Origin: Plantago ovata
Taxonomy: Eukaryota > Streptophyta > Magnoliopsida > Lamiales > Plantaginaceae
NCBI GenBank assembly: GCA_028274465.1
Contig: CM051457.1
Coordinates: 27,253,313 to 27,317,312, forward strand
Direction of reading: 5' to 3'
Length of the DNA stretch: 64,000 nucleotides
In this document: in pieces, positions 33,777-47,100 of the stretch
Position numbering within the stretch: position 1 is the first letter of the stretch
How the letters are laid out: every line of letters starts with the position of its first letter
Translations under genes and position numbers: made by a program
The notes under the pieces: model-generated
The model's database searches: none
Told to the model about the DNA's origin: nothing
The model's input: the letters and a program-made list of their open reading frames with translations, nothing else

Positions 33777-35780
33777 GTAAGTCCTGTTTCCTAGCTCTTT
33801 TATTTCGTTTCCAATACTTCGCATAATTTATTTACACTTCTGTATTTTGCATCAAGCGTTGTCAGATCTGGAATTAGGCCTAGATCCATGTCGGTTTCAT
33901 TGCCTATGTTGATTTAGACTTATTTTTCCCGGTGTTTTTATGATTATAGTTGATTCGATTAGGAATTGAAGTATAATCTCTGTGTGCTGTGTATTGATTT
34001 TGAGAGTTACAGCCTTTTTAGTTTAGTTAACTTAATAAATCAACACATGATGTGATTTGAGGAACTGGTCGCTGAATTGGGTGCTTCAGCTGAACTGTCC
34101 CTATAGAAACTTGAACGGATCTCTCGTCTGCATAACACTTTCTGACAATTTTGATTTGTATAATTCCGTATGGAGGCATGGAGCTCATCAGATTGTATCA
34201 ATCACTGTCTAGTCCTTGTGTGTTTTACTTAGTACTATGTTACACCTGCATTTCAAGTGGATGCACGTTGAGTTTTGATTAGCCAGTGCTCCCTGCATAA
34301 TCCGCTCTGAAGTGAATCTAGTGTTTATCCACGAGGCTTGCTACCTGTTTAATTAGTTTATTTGCAAGTTAATATATGAACGTTGGGATTTGAGGATTTC
34401 ATTCATGAATAAAGTATTAGTGTCTATAGGTTCATTTGTCTTTTGAGCAACTGCCATAGGTTTTCACTTTTCATAGCTCAAGATGTAATTTTGGTTTTAA
34501 TTAGTGAACACCGGTTCAAGTAATATAATGTGGACTGAATTGAACTGTGTGATCCCTGCTTACTGCTTCTATATTAGAGACCTTATGTAATTGAAGCCTA
34601 TCACATACTATGTACCTGAGTATTTTTTGTTATTTCATGATTTAAAATGTCACCAGTTTTGATCCATATGTCGCATTGGGAGGAAATAGATTTGTTTTGA
34701 TCAATGCCTAGTGCTTATGCTTTTCTAAGTTTGCTGCACAAATTCACAAAATTAAATTCATTTAAGCCCAAAAGTGCTTACCACACTGAGAGGGGCATAC
34801 GGCATACCCCAATCTCATCTCAAGTCAGAAAATCAGAATACTTGTTTCCTATACTTGTATTTGAGGATTAGCTCTTTTGGTGAATCAAGGATGGACATGT
34901 GCATTTTTTTCAATATAAAGGTCACTCTTGACTTACCAAGTGAAGATAAGTTGTTTTGCGAATCTATAGTAGGCATCTACATTTTGAATTTTTGATCACT
35001 ATAAAGGCAACTTTCAATTAATATAATCTCATTAATGGGTTTCATAATCTTGGTGCCTGTTTTCTATGTGACTAAAAGTTAGTTCGTGAATAAAGTAGGA
35101 GATGGAGGAAGCATTGAATACAAGTTCAGTTTTGATTAGCCAATGCTCCTTGTGTAATTCACTTTCAAGTGGATCTAGTGCTTGTGCACGGGGCTTATTG
35201 TTGAGTATTTGCTAAAAGAGTAGAATTGGTTGTTTGGCAAGTTTATATGAGTGTTGGTCATTTGAGGATGATTTCATTCAAGAATGAAGAAGAATGGTGG
35301 CTTTATATTCATCTATCTTTTGATTAATCATCTTAGGTCTGCACAATGCAGAATAAAAGTTTCATTTTGATCAATCAACTCCACTCAAGTAATACCGTAT
35401 CTTATCAAACGAGTAGTTATGAATATGATCCATGGTCACCACGTTATTATTTGAGAACTTAAGTAATTAAAGTGCATTACCTACCTTGTAGCTGAGTATT
35501 TCTGTTTCTTCTTCACTTGAAATGTGAATCAGTTGAGGGTATAGTATAAGAGGTGTTACATTCATGTGCATTTCATTTATCTTTATTGGAGGAAATACAC
35601 CACAAACGCTTGTAAGACAACTTTCCAAGCGAACCGAATTGCTTGGTTCCCTGTTTAGTGCTTTTGTATCTGAAGTTTGTTACCTATTTGTGCTCCAAGT
35701 TTGGTAGTTGATAAGTTATAATATGGATAAGATTATTTATTCTATAGTCTAACTATATCTGACTCTCTTTTCATCTGCAG
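33777..35780 (+). other. SEC13 5'UTR intron
   Basis: A donor (CTCCG/GTAAGT) at 33777 follows a CG-rich leader exon (about 33715-33776, CGCGAGTCGCGACGACGTCG), and an acceptor (CATCTGCAG) ends at 35780, 37 bp before the ATG. The roughly 2-kb leader intron is filled by a duplicated segment. Leader introns of this kind often raise expression of plant housekeeping genes. That is inference here. Confidence 0.6.
34216..35560 (+). repeat. Diverged tandem duplication (~860 bp period) in the SEC13 leader intron
   Basis: GTTTTGATTAGCCAGTGCTCC-like sequence at 34273 recurs at 35128. GATTTGAGGATTTCATTCAT (34388) recurs as ATTTGAGGATGATTTCATTC near 35260. CTGAGTATTT preceded by a CATTACCTAC-like stretch is found near 34615 and 35490. 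All pairs are offset by about 855-880 bp in the same order. A third partial copy may follow near 35640. Confidence 0.65.
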
Positions 35781-35817
35781 AGAACACGGCATATTTGAGA
35801 AATTGTAAGATTACCAG

Positions 35818-37021
35818 ATGCCTGCGCAGAAGATAGAAACAGGTCACAATGATGTTGTCCATGATGTGGCCATGGACTATTATGGAAAGCGCCTAGCAAC
35901 CGCTTCATCGGACACCACTATAAAGATAGTTGGTGTTGGCAACAACTCGACTTCCCAACATCTGGCTACTTTGACTGGTCATCAAGGTCCTGTCTGGCAG
36001 GTAGTGTTACACACCTAGTTATATGTTAGGGACAGTTATTTGGTTGGAGAAGAGATATTGTAGTATTGTCAAGAAGCAATATCTGATTACCAGGACTTAG
36101 ATTTTTTAAGGAAGTTTGTGTAGATTTTGTTAAACACGAAAATGTTCCATTTTATTTTTCATTCATTTAAAAATTAAGGCCACGAGGTTTTTTGAAAGAG
36201 ATATTTGTACCTATCTTGCTCGGAAATTGAGAGTTTATTTATGGATTTGGAAGGTTCCTAATACTTCATACAAATATTTTCCTATGTTCTATCAGGTAGC
36301 TTGGGCACACCCGAAATTTGGCTCAGTGCTAGCTTCATGTTCTTACGATGGCCAAGTAATAATCTGGAAGGAAGGTGCTCAAAACGAATGGACCCAGATG
36401 CACGTTTTCACAGACCACAAATCTTCTGTCAACTCCATTGCATGGGCCCCTCATGAGCTTGGGTTTTGCTTAGCTTGTGGTTCGTCTGATGGACACATTT
36501 CAGTCTATACTGCTCGATCTGACGGCGGTTGGGACTCTACAAGAATAGACCAAGCACACCTAGTCGGTGTGACTTCAGTTTCATGGGCCCCATCTATGGC
36601 CCCTGGTGCTTTGGTCGGAACAGGAGGGTTAGAGCCTGTGCAGAAGCTTGCTTCAGGTGGGTGTGACAACACTGTTAAGGTATGGAAGTTGTATAATGGT
36701 AACTGGAAAATGGACTGCTTTCCGGCCCTCCAGATGCACTCAGACTGGGTCAGGGATGTTGCTTGGGCCCCAAATTTGGGGCTTCCGAAATCCACCATTG
36801 CAAGTGCTTCTCAGGATGGTACAGTTGTGATATGGACAGTAGGAAAGGAAGGTGATCAGTGGGAGGGGAAGGTTTTGAAAGACTTTCAAACCCCAGTTTG
36901 GAGGGTTTCTTGGTCTTTAACAGGAAACTTGTTGGCTGTGGCCTCTGGGGATAATAGCGTTACGCTCTGGAAGGAAGCAGTGGACGGGGAGTGGCAAGAA
37001 GTCAGCACAGTTGATGAATGA
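35818..37021 (+). CDS. SEC13: SEC13 WD40 protein (COPII coat / nuclear pore)
   Basis: Two coding exons (35818-36000 and 36296-37021) give 302 aa, the usual plant SEC13 length. It forms the SEC13-SEC31 outer cage of COPII vesicles leaving the ER, and it is also a member of the nuclear pore Y-complex. It is an open six-bladed WD40 propeller. Repeats seen include [73 protein letters not shown] with SASQDGTVVIW, and the last blade VWRVSWSLTGNLLAVASGDN. The missing blade is supplied by SEC31 in the complex. The intron interrupts [11 protein letters not shown], a conserved point. There is no Met upstream in frame after the leader acceptor. It looks intact and housekeeping. Confidence 0.97.
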
Positions 37022-38025
37022 ACTCGGTTTCCTTTTAGTGTTTGAAGGCAAAACATACACTTATTTTGTTGCATCAAAAATCAATTTTCATCTTGAACTC
37101 GGTTCTTATTATCTTTATTATATTATTCATCGGATCTGGTTCATCACAAATCTACTTGATGCAAATGGCTTGCAAACGATATCTCGATTATTATGTGCTA
37201 ATTTAATAGATTTGAGATCTTTATATATAGTAATTTTATTATGTTAATATGAGTGCTTTATATCAAATCAATTGATATAATGTTATATAATGTACCCTGA
37301 TGGAGCTCCACTTTACATTTTTCTCCCTTCTCTAGTCTATCCCGACCTAGTATATTTATCTGTAACCAGGGAAATTCTAAACAGTGTGATATGGTCGATC
37401 TAGCACGTTATGGGCAATTTTCTTACAAGAGTTAACGATTCATACATTCATTAAAGTCCCAATTCGTTTGTTAATCCACATTGGATCTTGTCCAAGATCT
37501 CTTCATTCCTTAACTACTTAAATTTTCAATCTTGTTTAGTCTTGTTTAGGTGATTAGTGTTTTTTAAATTCCCATGTCCTTCCCCAATTTTATTTTAAAA
37601 ACTACTAAGATTACACATTTCTAAACTAACCACACTCTATAGTCCATACCAACATGAAACATCAATTTACATCTCCCCATTAAGAAAAGAAAAAGGACCT
37701 ATAGAAAAGAAAGTACGCGAAATACCGCAAAAACACACCGAAGTCACTGGAGATTTGGTTGGGTCCTGGGCTAATAGAATACTTTTATAAAGCTTATGTG
37801 CAAACTCACATATTTCTAAAGTTCAGGGGCAAAATAGAAAATAATCAGAGTTCAAGAGGTTTTAAGCATTTTTCTCTAGTCCTTTTTTCTCCTCTCTAAA
37901 TCAAAATAGATACAGATTCACCATTGTTTTCTTAGCCAAGTTCACTTCGTAGTAAAGTTCGAATCCAAAATTGCTTCTCTGATATCTCCGGAGTCCGGAA
38001 TTGCAGCTTCGTCGAACAAATTCAG
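37022..38025. other. SEC13 3' flank and VPS8 promoter/leader
   Basis: SEC13 3'UTR, AT-rich spacer, then the VPS8 leader (about 37880-38025, rich in CTCC and CCGGAGTCCGGAA). No other gene. Confidence 0.45.
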
Positions 38026-38415
38026 GTTAATCTTCTCTCTTAAACTTGCAGAATTTAGAATCATAGTTGGAAACTTAAAATGATCGATTAATCATGGCCG
38101 ATTTAGGTTGCTTCTGTAATTTATTGCTGCTTTCGTTTATTTGCTGTCAAATTTGAGTTCATACATCTCAGTAGAAAAATCTAACTCTCGTAGGAAAGTT
38201 TGAAGGCATGATCATGATTAAGTAAACGCTGATTGATGAAGTATGACAGTATGTTTTGAGTAAAATTTAAAAACTCGGAAGTAGGTTAAGTTACCTCAAA
38301 TTTCAGCTTAAAGTATGTAGAAAGACAATAGTGGATTGAAATTTAAGCTGTGTAATTAATTTTGTATCCTCACTTTTATCAGTATATAATTATACATTTA
38401 TCACTTTTGACATAG
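38026..38415 (+). other. Probable VPS8 5'UTR intron
   Basis: Donor AATTCAG/GTTAATC at 38026 and an acceptor-like GACATAG ending at 38415 would remove about 390 bp of leader, 41 bp before the ATG. Called from splice consensus only. Confidence 0.4.
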
Positions 38416-38456
38416 ATTGAAGATTACTACTATGTTAGCTTAGCCATCAATCACTA

Positions 38457-41033
38457 ATGGAAGAGGCAGTGGATCTTGATTCCCTTCTGCAATCTCATGG
38501 AGCATTTGACTCCGATGAAGAGCACTCAGAGGACCTCCTCAACCACCGCACGGTCGACGAAATCCTCCTCAACCACTCTTCCTCATCTCCTTCTCCTCCT
38601 TCTTCCCCCTCCAACTCGGTACACCACTACCTCAGTAATCGTTCTATTAGGGTTTTGCCGCACCTGTTTGGGGTTGGGGTGATACGAGCTAGTGCCAAGC
38701 CTGGGGCTGCTCTGGCAGCAGCTGCTGCAGCCGCGCGCTCAATTCCCACACCCCATGCCACTGCAATTAAGCTGAAACGGAGAGAAAGTACTGCTGCTGC
38801 TGCTGATTTAGACAACTCTAGACAAGAGGTAGAGGTTACGTCGGAGCAATTTCAGTCCGCAGAACCTCATGATGACACTGAAAAGGCTGAATCTGTCCAA
38901 GGTATGGAGCAGGTGGTTGAATTGGCTAGTAATGCTGAGAGTTTAATTGGGACGGATGGTGAAGATGAAAATCATTGCAATATTCCTGCTCGGAGTGAAA
39001 CGGATCAGGTCTTGGATGATACAGATGTGGATGAAAGGGAAGTTGCAATTCCTGAAGTCCTTCCAGATGATGAAGGTAATAAGGTGGATCTTCTGATTTC
39101 TGGATTAGAAGAAGCTTGTGATGTTCGGACTTTGAGCTCTGAACCTGGTCATAGTGAGGATTTTAGTTCAGAAAGTGACGATGCAAACATAGTTGAAGAC
39201 TTGGTTCCAGAATGTGAAATTAGGAATGAAGATGATATAAAGTTGCAGAAGTTACCTAATTCTTACATAAAGCAAATCGACATGGCTGAAGAAATTGAGA
39301 AGAAGGAAGCATTTACAGCTCTGCACTATGAAGAAGGTGCAGCTGCACAACCGATGAGGCTTGAAGGTCTCCGGAAAGACTCTACTGTGTTGGGTTACTT
39401 TGACATTAATTCCAACAATGCTATTACCCGGACCATCTCATCAGAGAACTTTAGGCGTGATCATGGCTCCCCTCAAGTTGTGGCTGTACATCTGAACTAT
39501 ATTGCAGTTGGAATGGCGAAAGGATCTATATTTGTTCTGCCTAGCAAGTATAATGCCCATCATGTTGACAACATGAATGCAAAGGTTTAATGTTGCTCTT
39601 TCTTGTTCATTTTCTTCTCAAGCTTTACTTCAAGGGATGCTTGTTTGCTTTGCTAGTCTAGAGAATCTACATTATCTTACTTTTGGAGGGTATTAGATAA
39701 TGCTCGAAGTGATCTTACCAAAAATGAAAATAAAAAAGAAGTTGCTAGCACTAGCAGTGAGTATTGTGCACAAAACACCTAGTTCCTTATTTGAGGAGTT
39801 TGCTAATTACTCTAATAACTAATGTTACCTACTGAATGATTCCATTAATGTATTTCCAGATGACATTGCTTGGATCTCAAGGTGATAGCTCTCTTGTCCC
39901 TGTAACTTCCATGTGCTTTAATCAGCAAGGAGACTTACTCTTTGCAGGATATGGTGATGGGCATTGCACTATATGGGATGTGCAGAAAGTTTCTGCTCTT
40001 AAAGTCATCACTGAGCATACAGCGCCAGTAGTTCATTTGATGTATTTGGGGCAGGATCAAGTGTCTCACCAATTCAATGTGGTTAGTGGTGACAGCTTGG
40101 GTGTTGTTAAGATGTGTCAGTTCATTCCGTCCAAGATGGCAATGATCATTGGCAATAAGTTCCCTTATGACGTGGTGGTAGGTACTAATCCTTAATTCCA
40201 TATTATTAGTAAAATGATATTTGACTTTCTAGAACTGACTTTCTCCAATTTGACGTTAGAAACAGAAACTTTTTGATCAAACTCTTAGCAGAGTAGTGTG
40301 CGCTTCTCCACTGCTATATGGTGAAGCACATGGTGCAAGTGTTGTGATATTCATCATGCACCAAACTGCTTTGGTGGTATGGTACTTTCAAAAGGCAGAA
40401 GAATGATCATTCTACATATAATAGCTATTCTATTGTTGTTTGAATGATAATTTTCATTTTCCTTTAGGTGAAAGTTACTCCTTCCATTGAAGTATATGCT
40501 CAAATTCCAAAACCTGACGGTGTCAGGGAAGGTGCAATGCCATATGCTGCATGGAAAAGCATGACAATGCCTCATAGTTCTTCATCCGGTGAGTATGCTC
40601 CAATTTGATACGTAGAGTATTATACAAACATATTTGTTGTTAATTCAGTATTTTTTTCTAGGAAGTGGTCTCACTGAGACATCAGAAAAGGTTTCACTGC
40701 TTGCCATTGCGTGGGGTCAGAAAGTCCAGGTTGCTAAGCTGGTGAGGTCAAAGCTAAAAGTTGTTGAAGAGTGGACTTGTGAAAGCCCAGCTATGGGTCT
40801 GGTATGGTTGGATGATGAGGTCTGATCTGTAACACATTCCAACAATTTATGGTTTCTAACATAATTGGACTTGATCCTAGTTTAGTTGTTTACTTTTTTC
40901 TCTCCTTTATTCCCTCCGCCACCCCCCCTCGAAAAATAAAAAAAATAAAAATAAATAAATAATAATAATATAAAATAAAAAATAATAAAAATATAAAAAA
41001 ATAAATAAAATAATAATAATAATAATAATAATA

Positions 41034-41122
<89 letters not shown>

Positions 41123-44100
41123 TTATGTATATTTGGATTATTGGTTTGCTTAATTATTTTTCATCATATCCTTTTCTTATCTACTCTGTTTGTTTTTGTC
41201 AAACAATGTTCTCCAGATGTTGGTTGTTCTCACTTTGACTGGCCGCATTTGTTTATATGCAAAAGATGGAAGTATGATTCATATGACAAATTTATCTTTG
41301 GATGGATTCCGTAGGGATGATCTGGTTTCATATCATATATATTTTACGAATACATTGGGAAATCCTGAGAAAGCCTATCACAATAGTGTTGCTGTTAGGG
41401 GTGCTAATATATACATACTTGGGCCGGAGCATCTTGTTGTCTGTCGTCTTCTTTCCTGGAAGGATAGAATTGAAGTTCTGCGAAAAGCAGGTGATTGGAT
41501 GGGTGCCCTAAACATGGCAATGACACTTTATGATGGTAAATCTCATGGAGTTATTGACCTTCCTAAAAATTTGGATGACACAAGGAGAACTATTATACCC
41601 TATCTAGTGGAGTTGCTTCAGGCATATGTCAGCGAAGTATTTTCCTATATGTCTGTGGCATGTGACAACCAAAACATGAATCTGAACCAGTCCGATGACA
41701 CTAAGGAGGAATACACCCGTGTTGGTGGTGTTGCTGTTGAGTTTTGTGTCCATATAAGGAGAACCGACATCCTCTTCAATGATATTGCTGAAAAATTTAA
41801 CCAGGCTCACCATAAAGGTGATCACTACATAATCATTTAGTCTTTCTTTGTTTAATTTTTTTTCCCTTCTTTGATTTAATCGTGGCCATCATATAGTTCT
41901 CACTGTAGCCTCAAATCAGGAGATTGGTGGGAGTAAGCGGGCTAGTTTCATATAGAAAAGCAAAAGATAAAAGAGAGACATTTTTTTTTTAAATTAATCA
42001 ATTGATCGTGATAAACGGGTAAATGTGCCTTCCTCAAATCTATTGCATGAAGCCACATACCTGAAGAAAGTGCCAACAAAAGTTCAAGGAGTTAAAGCTA
42101 TTCTTTTATCCTAACTCAATTCCGTGAAACGTCTGTCACTATGATAGCAAGTTTGTCTGTGAATATACTTGGTTGTCTCTGAAATAGCCTTCTTGATTAT
42201 TGTTTTCATTGAGTTTGCTTGTTCAATAGAGTAGAATATATGTTGTCAATAATTTGCTTTGTTGGTCTTCATATTACTTGAGCCAACTGTTAGTAGAGGT
42301 ATTTGTATTCCTTAAGCTTTGTTGAAATTCTCTAGATAAAGACATTTGTGGTTTCTCAATTACAACTCATGCTGGAATTGATTGTTGAAGTGCTTTCTTC
42401 GTTCCCGCAGAGACATTTTTGGAGCTTTTGGAGCCATATATTCTGAAAGATATGCTGGGACTGCTTCCACCTCAGGTATATTTGAGTTTGGTGATTGCAA
42501 CTTGCCTTTGCATTTCACGACATATTTGCCATTCAGCTAACATTGTCTACTTGTGTTTTAATTTTCGCTGCAGATCATGCAAGATTTAGTGGAGCACTAT
42601 AGCATGAGAGGTTGGTTGCAGAGAATTGAGCAGTGTGTCCTTCACATGGACATAAGTTCTTTAGATTTTCACCAGGTAAGTTAGGTTTTTACTTCACTGT
42701 GGTAGACACTTCTTTCATTTACAAGTGATACTGCCTCTTTACAACTTTCAGTGGGTGATTATCCATTTTTCTTCTTTAATCTTTTTGTTCAGTTTTCTTT
42801 ATGTTCCCTACATTAGCCAATAATATCTTTTTAATTGTCTTGCAGGTTTTCCAGTTGTGCATGAAACACAGGTTGTATGGTGCATTGATATATCTGTTTA
42901 ACAAAGGTCTGGATGATTTTAGGACACCTCTCGAGGAGCTCCTGAATGTTCTACGAAGCAGTGGAAGGGAAAATGCTCCCACCCTGGGGTAAATTTGCTT
43001 TGATGTGTATCTGTATCTTTTTGTTTTATCTATTATTTTTTTTGTAGTTACGAGAATATGACAACTTAAACATGTTAGTTCAGTGTCTGTTTTCCCTATT
43101 TTATTGTCTTTAATTGCTATATCATGATAATGACATTGAAGAACCTGGAATCAGGTACAAGATCCTCGTTTACCTAAAGTATTGCTTCCGGGGTCTTGCT
43201 TTTCCTCCAGGTATGCTTCTGAGTTCTGACAATGGTTTCTTCTTTTCTTTTTGTTCTTTTTTTTTTCTCCAACTTTCTCGTAAATCGTTTCTTTTTTACG
43301 GATAAGAATAAATACTACCATGTATGCCTTAAAAAAGATGATGAGAGAAGTAAGAAAATGTAGAGTGGATTGGGATTGTTGAAATGTAAAATGTAAAGTG
43401 GATTGGGATCGTTGAAATGTAAGCTTGCTGAGGAATAAAAGTGAGATTGGAAGTTATGTGCTAGTTATTATGTGTGTACACGTGTGTGTATAATAACCAT
43501 CTCCATTTTGCAGGACGTGGCAGTCTTATTCCAGCTCGCCTGCCTTCTCTTAGAATAGAACTTCTAGGTTTTTTGTTGGAGCCTTCAGCTGCTCCAAATA
43601 CATGGGGAGCTACGAGCTTACCAGCAGATAAAAGCTATCCAAACCTACTTCATTTGTTAGAATTGGACACCGAAGCTACTCTGGATGTTTTAAAAAGTGC
43701 ATTAATAGAAGATGAGAATCTTTTGTCGATAAACTCCCAGGATTCAGCTAATTTAGAATCAGCTGAAAATAAAAAGTTGATTCAGAAACTTGTCAATATT
43801 CTAGCTGATATACTTGATGCAAGTTATTTCCAAACAGGAAATTCTAGCAACGGCAGTGATTCTATCGAGATTTGGCCTTCAAAGAAAGATGTAGGTCACA
43901 TATATGATTTCATTGCCTGCTATGTAGCATGTGAACGGGCAAATGTTTCTAACGATATCCTAGGACAAATTTTTGAGTACTTGGCATCGGAGGTCAATAA
44001 TTTGCAACACCGACGAGACTCAATTGAAAACACAAAAAGAAGGGAAAACCAACTGCTTTCGCTACTGGAAGTAGTGCCTGAAGACAACTGGGACATTCCA

Positions 44101-47100
44101 TATTTGTTACATCTGTGCGAGAAAGCTCAGTTTCATAAGGTACTTAAAAAACACCGGGTACTTGTTTAACGGTGACGTATAATAAATGTTTGTTCTCTTG
44201 TACTGCAGCCTTGAGTGAAATATTTTGTTCTCTTATTCAGGTCTGTGGCTACATACATGGTATCAGGAATCAGTATGTTACTTCTGTGGAAAGCTATATG
44301 AAAGTGACAGATGAGCCTATATACGCATTCTCCTTTATCCATGATATTTTAAACATTCTTCCAAACGGAGAACGCGATGCCTTTGTGTCAGCTGTTATTT
44401 CTCTTATCCCTGATCTTGTCAAACTGAGCAGGTAGTGGTTCATTGTATAGTTCACCTTCATAAAAGGTCATTGATGACTGAAATATTTTTGGTAGCTTTG
44501 GATGGCTTGAATCATGCTTCAGTTTTTTTTGGGGATATACAGGGAAGGAACTTACTTTCTGATCATCAACCATTTTCTGGAAAGAAGTCAATACATCATG
44601 TCCGAGCTTCGCCGTTTTCCAGAAAGCCTTTTCCTATATTTAAAGACTGTAATTGAGGTTCAGAAAACTGGTACCCTCAATCTCTCTTGTTTTAACAAAG
44701 TTGACGCTGTTGACATCCGTATTTCACGAAAAGCTCAGCAGCAGCCAACTGGTATTCGAGCTTATTTGGAAGCTATAGCCAGCTCCACAAAGCTTCTTCC
44801 CAGCAACTCAATTCATGCTACTGATGAGATGACCGAGCTGTTTTTTGAGGTGAAAATTCTGTGAAACATTAAAAGGATAGCATTTTCTGCCGGGTCCACA
44901 ATGCATGGAGTCAGTGTCTGCATTGTCCTCCTTCACTGATAATTATAATGGTGATAGAGTTTATTTTGCTGTTTTCTCTGGAATTCCTGTAGTTGCGTTT
45001 TAAACTTCATAGTCATCTTTATTTGTTTAATGTGTGTGTGTCTGTGTCTAGAGAATGACCTCTGTGGAAGTAGAGTCAAGTAGAATACTTTTCCAATCTC
45101 CGATCCACATCCATAGTAGAAATTGGAGCAAGTAGTATCTTGTGTTCTGATGTTTCATGTTTTTTTTTATATGAAAATGTATTTGGCATCTCCGGTTTAG
45201 GTTTAATATTGTTTTCTTACACTATTCTTCTGAAGTTCAAATTCTGCATATAGTTGCCTGATTCTATAAACAAAGTTTTACCCATACCTATCATCAGGAA
45301 GGGCTAAAATTTGCCTTCGTATATGTATGCATTTTATAGGTTGGAAGTATGCATTTGTTCCATTTGCTCTATTTTCACGGCTAAACTTTTCCACCCTCCC
45401 CTCTCCAGTTTCCATGATTTTTTAAATTCCATATCATGGATGTAAACAAAGGATCAAGTTTTTATTTTCTTGCATTGCAGATGTTATGTCGATATGATCG
45501 TGGATCAGTCCTTAAATTTTTGGAGACTTCTGAAAGCTATAGAGTTGAACATTGTTTACATCTATGCCAAGAATATGGAATAGTTGATGCTGCTTCATTC
45601 TTGTTAGAAAGGGTTGGGGATGTTGGGAGTGCTCTTCAACTCATTATTTCTAATCTATCTGAGAAATTTAGCCTGCTTGATGCCGAACTTCAAAGAAGAA
45701 TTTCTGATACCAGTCTGAATAATCTCAAAGACATTATACAGAAAAGAGAGGTATGTTCTTTGCCATAATGTCCGTAACATCTACAGTCTATGTGATCTTT
45801 GGTCTTGTCCTCTGTACTAATGGATTTGTGAATGCTGTCACAGGTTGTGGATATATTTGATATTCTGCGAGCTTGTATTGGATTGTGCCAAAGAAATAGT
45901 CCACGCCTTGAGCCTGAGGAGTCTGAGTTCCTATGGTTCCAGTTGCTAGATGCGTAAGCCATTCACTTTCATTTTTTCCTATTCCAGTATTATTGTATAC
46001 CTGGGCCCTACAAGAAATACATATAACTTCTAGTTGAAAATGCTCCACATACTCGGATTCCATGGCGCACATATGTGTGGTGTGTTCCTAACCACAAGGT
46101 TTATGTTATTCTAAAAACAAATTTGCGTTCAGTGCTGTCGTGTGCTTTTTCTTTCCGCCGCAGAGAATGTGCCTTGAAAGATTTCAAAAATGTTTCAAGT
46201 CCTGATTTTTCTTTTTTGAGTAACAGCTTTTGGAACCACAGCATTTTTCTTTTTTGAGATTTTGAATCACAGCATTGGTCACTCTTTTTACTCATCTTAT
46301 TTGGCAATCTGAGTAAATGCAATTAACATGTTTGTATTGTACTTCTGAATAAATTTGAGAAATGCCCTGTCCTTTACATAAAATCCAACAACAATGGGGT
46401 GGGGCCGTGGGGGTATGCTAATTCCAACGGGATGAAGGTTTACATGTGAATTAGAAACCGTGTGGATATCATGGTTGAATTATGCGATCTTAGTTGATTG
46501 TCTTGAATCTTGGTGAGGAAACTCCCAGTGTTCTTTATCTGATATCTGGTCAATACAACAGTTCGATGCGTCCCAAATTTGAACTGGTCCTCCTCTTTCC
46601 CATTGTACTAAAACCTATTTTTCTGCATGATCTGATTGTTATAGGTTTTGTGAGCCCTTGAAGGATCCATGTAAAGCCCGAAGTGATACGAGAGGGGAAG
46701 CCCTCTCGTCAGCTGAAGTAGTAGACAAACAAGAAAGTAGAATTAAACGAAAGTTCTCAAAGTCTCGTAAAAGTGTCCGTGTTATGAGAAAACTGCTCTC
46801 TGTATTTATCAAAGAAATTGTCGATGGAATGGTTGGATATGTCCGACTTCCACAAATCATGTTGAAACTTCTTTCTGATAATGGCAATCAAGAGTTTGGT
46901 GATTTCAAACCTACCATAATGGGGATGCTTGGAACATACGATTTCGAGAAAAGGATCCTGGTACTGTTCGTTATGCTGTGCATTTGCTCACCAAACAGAT
47001 AATGATGTCAACCTTTTGAAATTAGGATAAGGAATCATGAAATTTTATGTTTGCAGGACACCGCAAAAAGTCTGATAGAAGATGACACATTTTACACCAT

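Noticed and set aside
40937-41120. Possible CRISPR-like or satellite array
   Set aside because: It is a simple AAT microsatellite inside a plant intron with no spacers.
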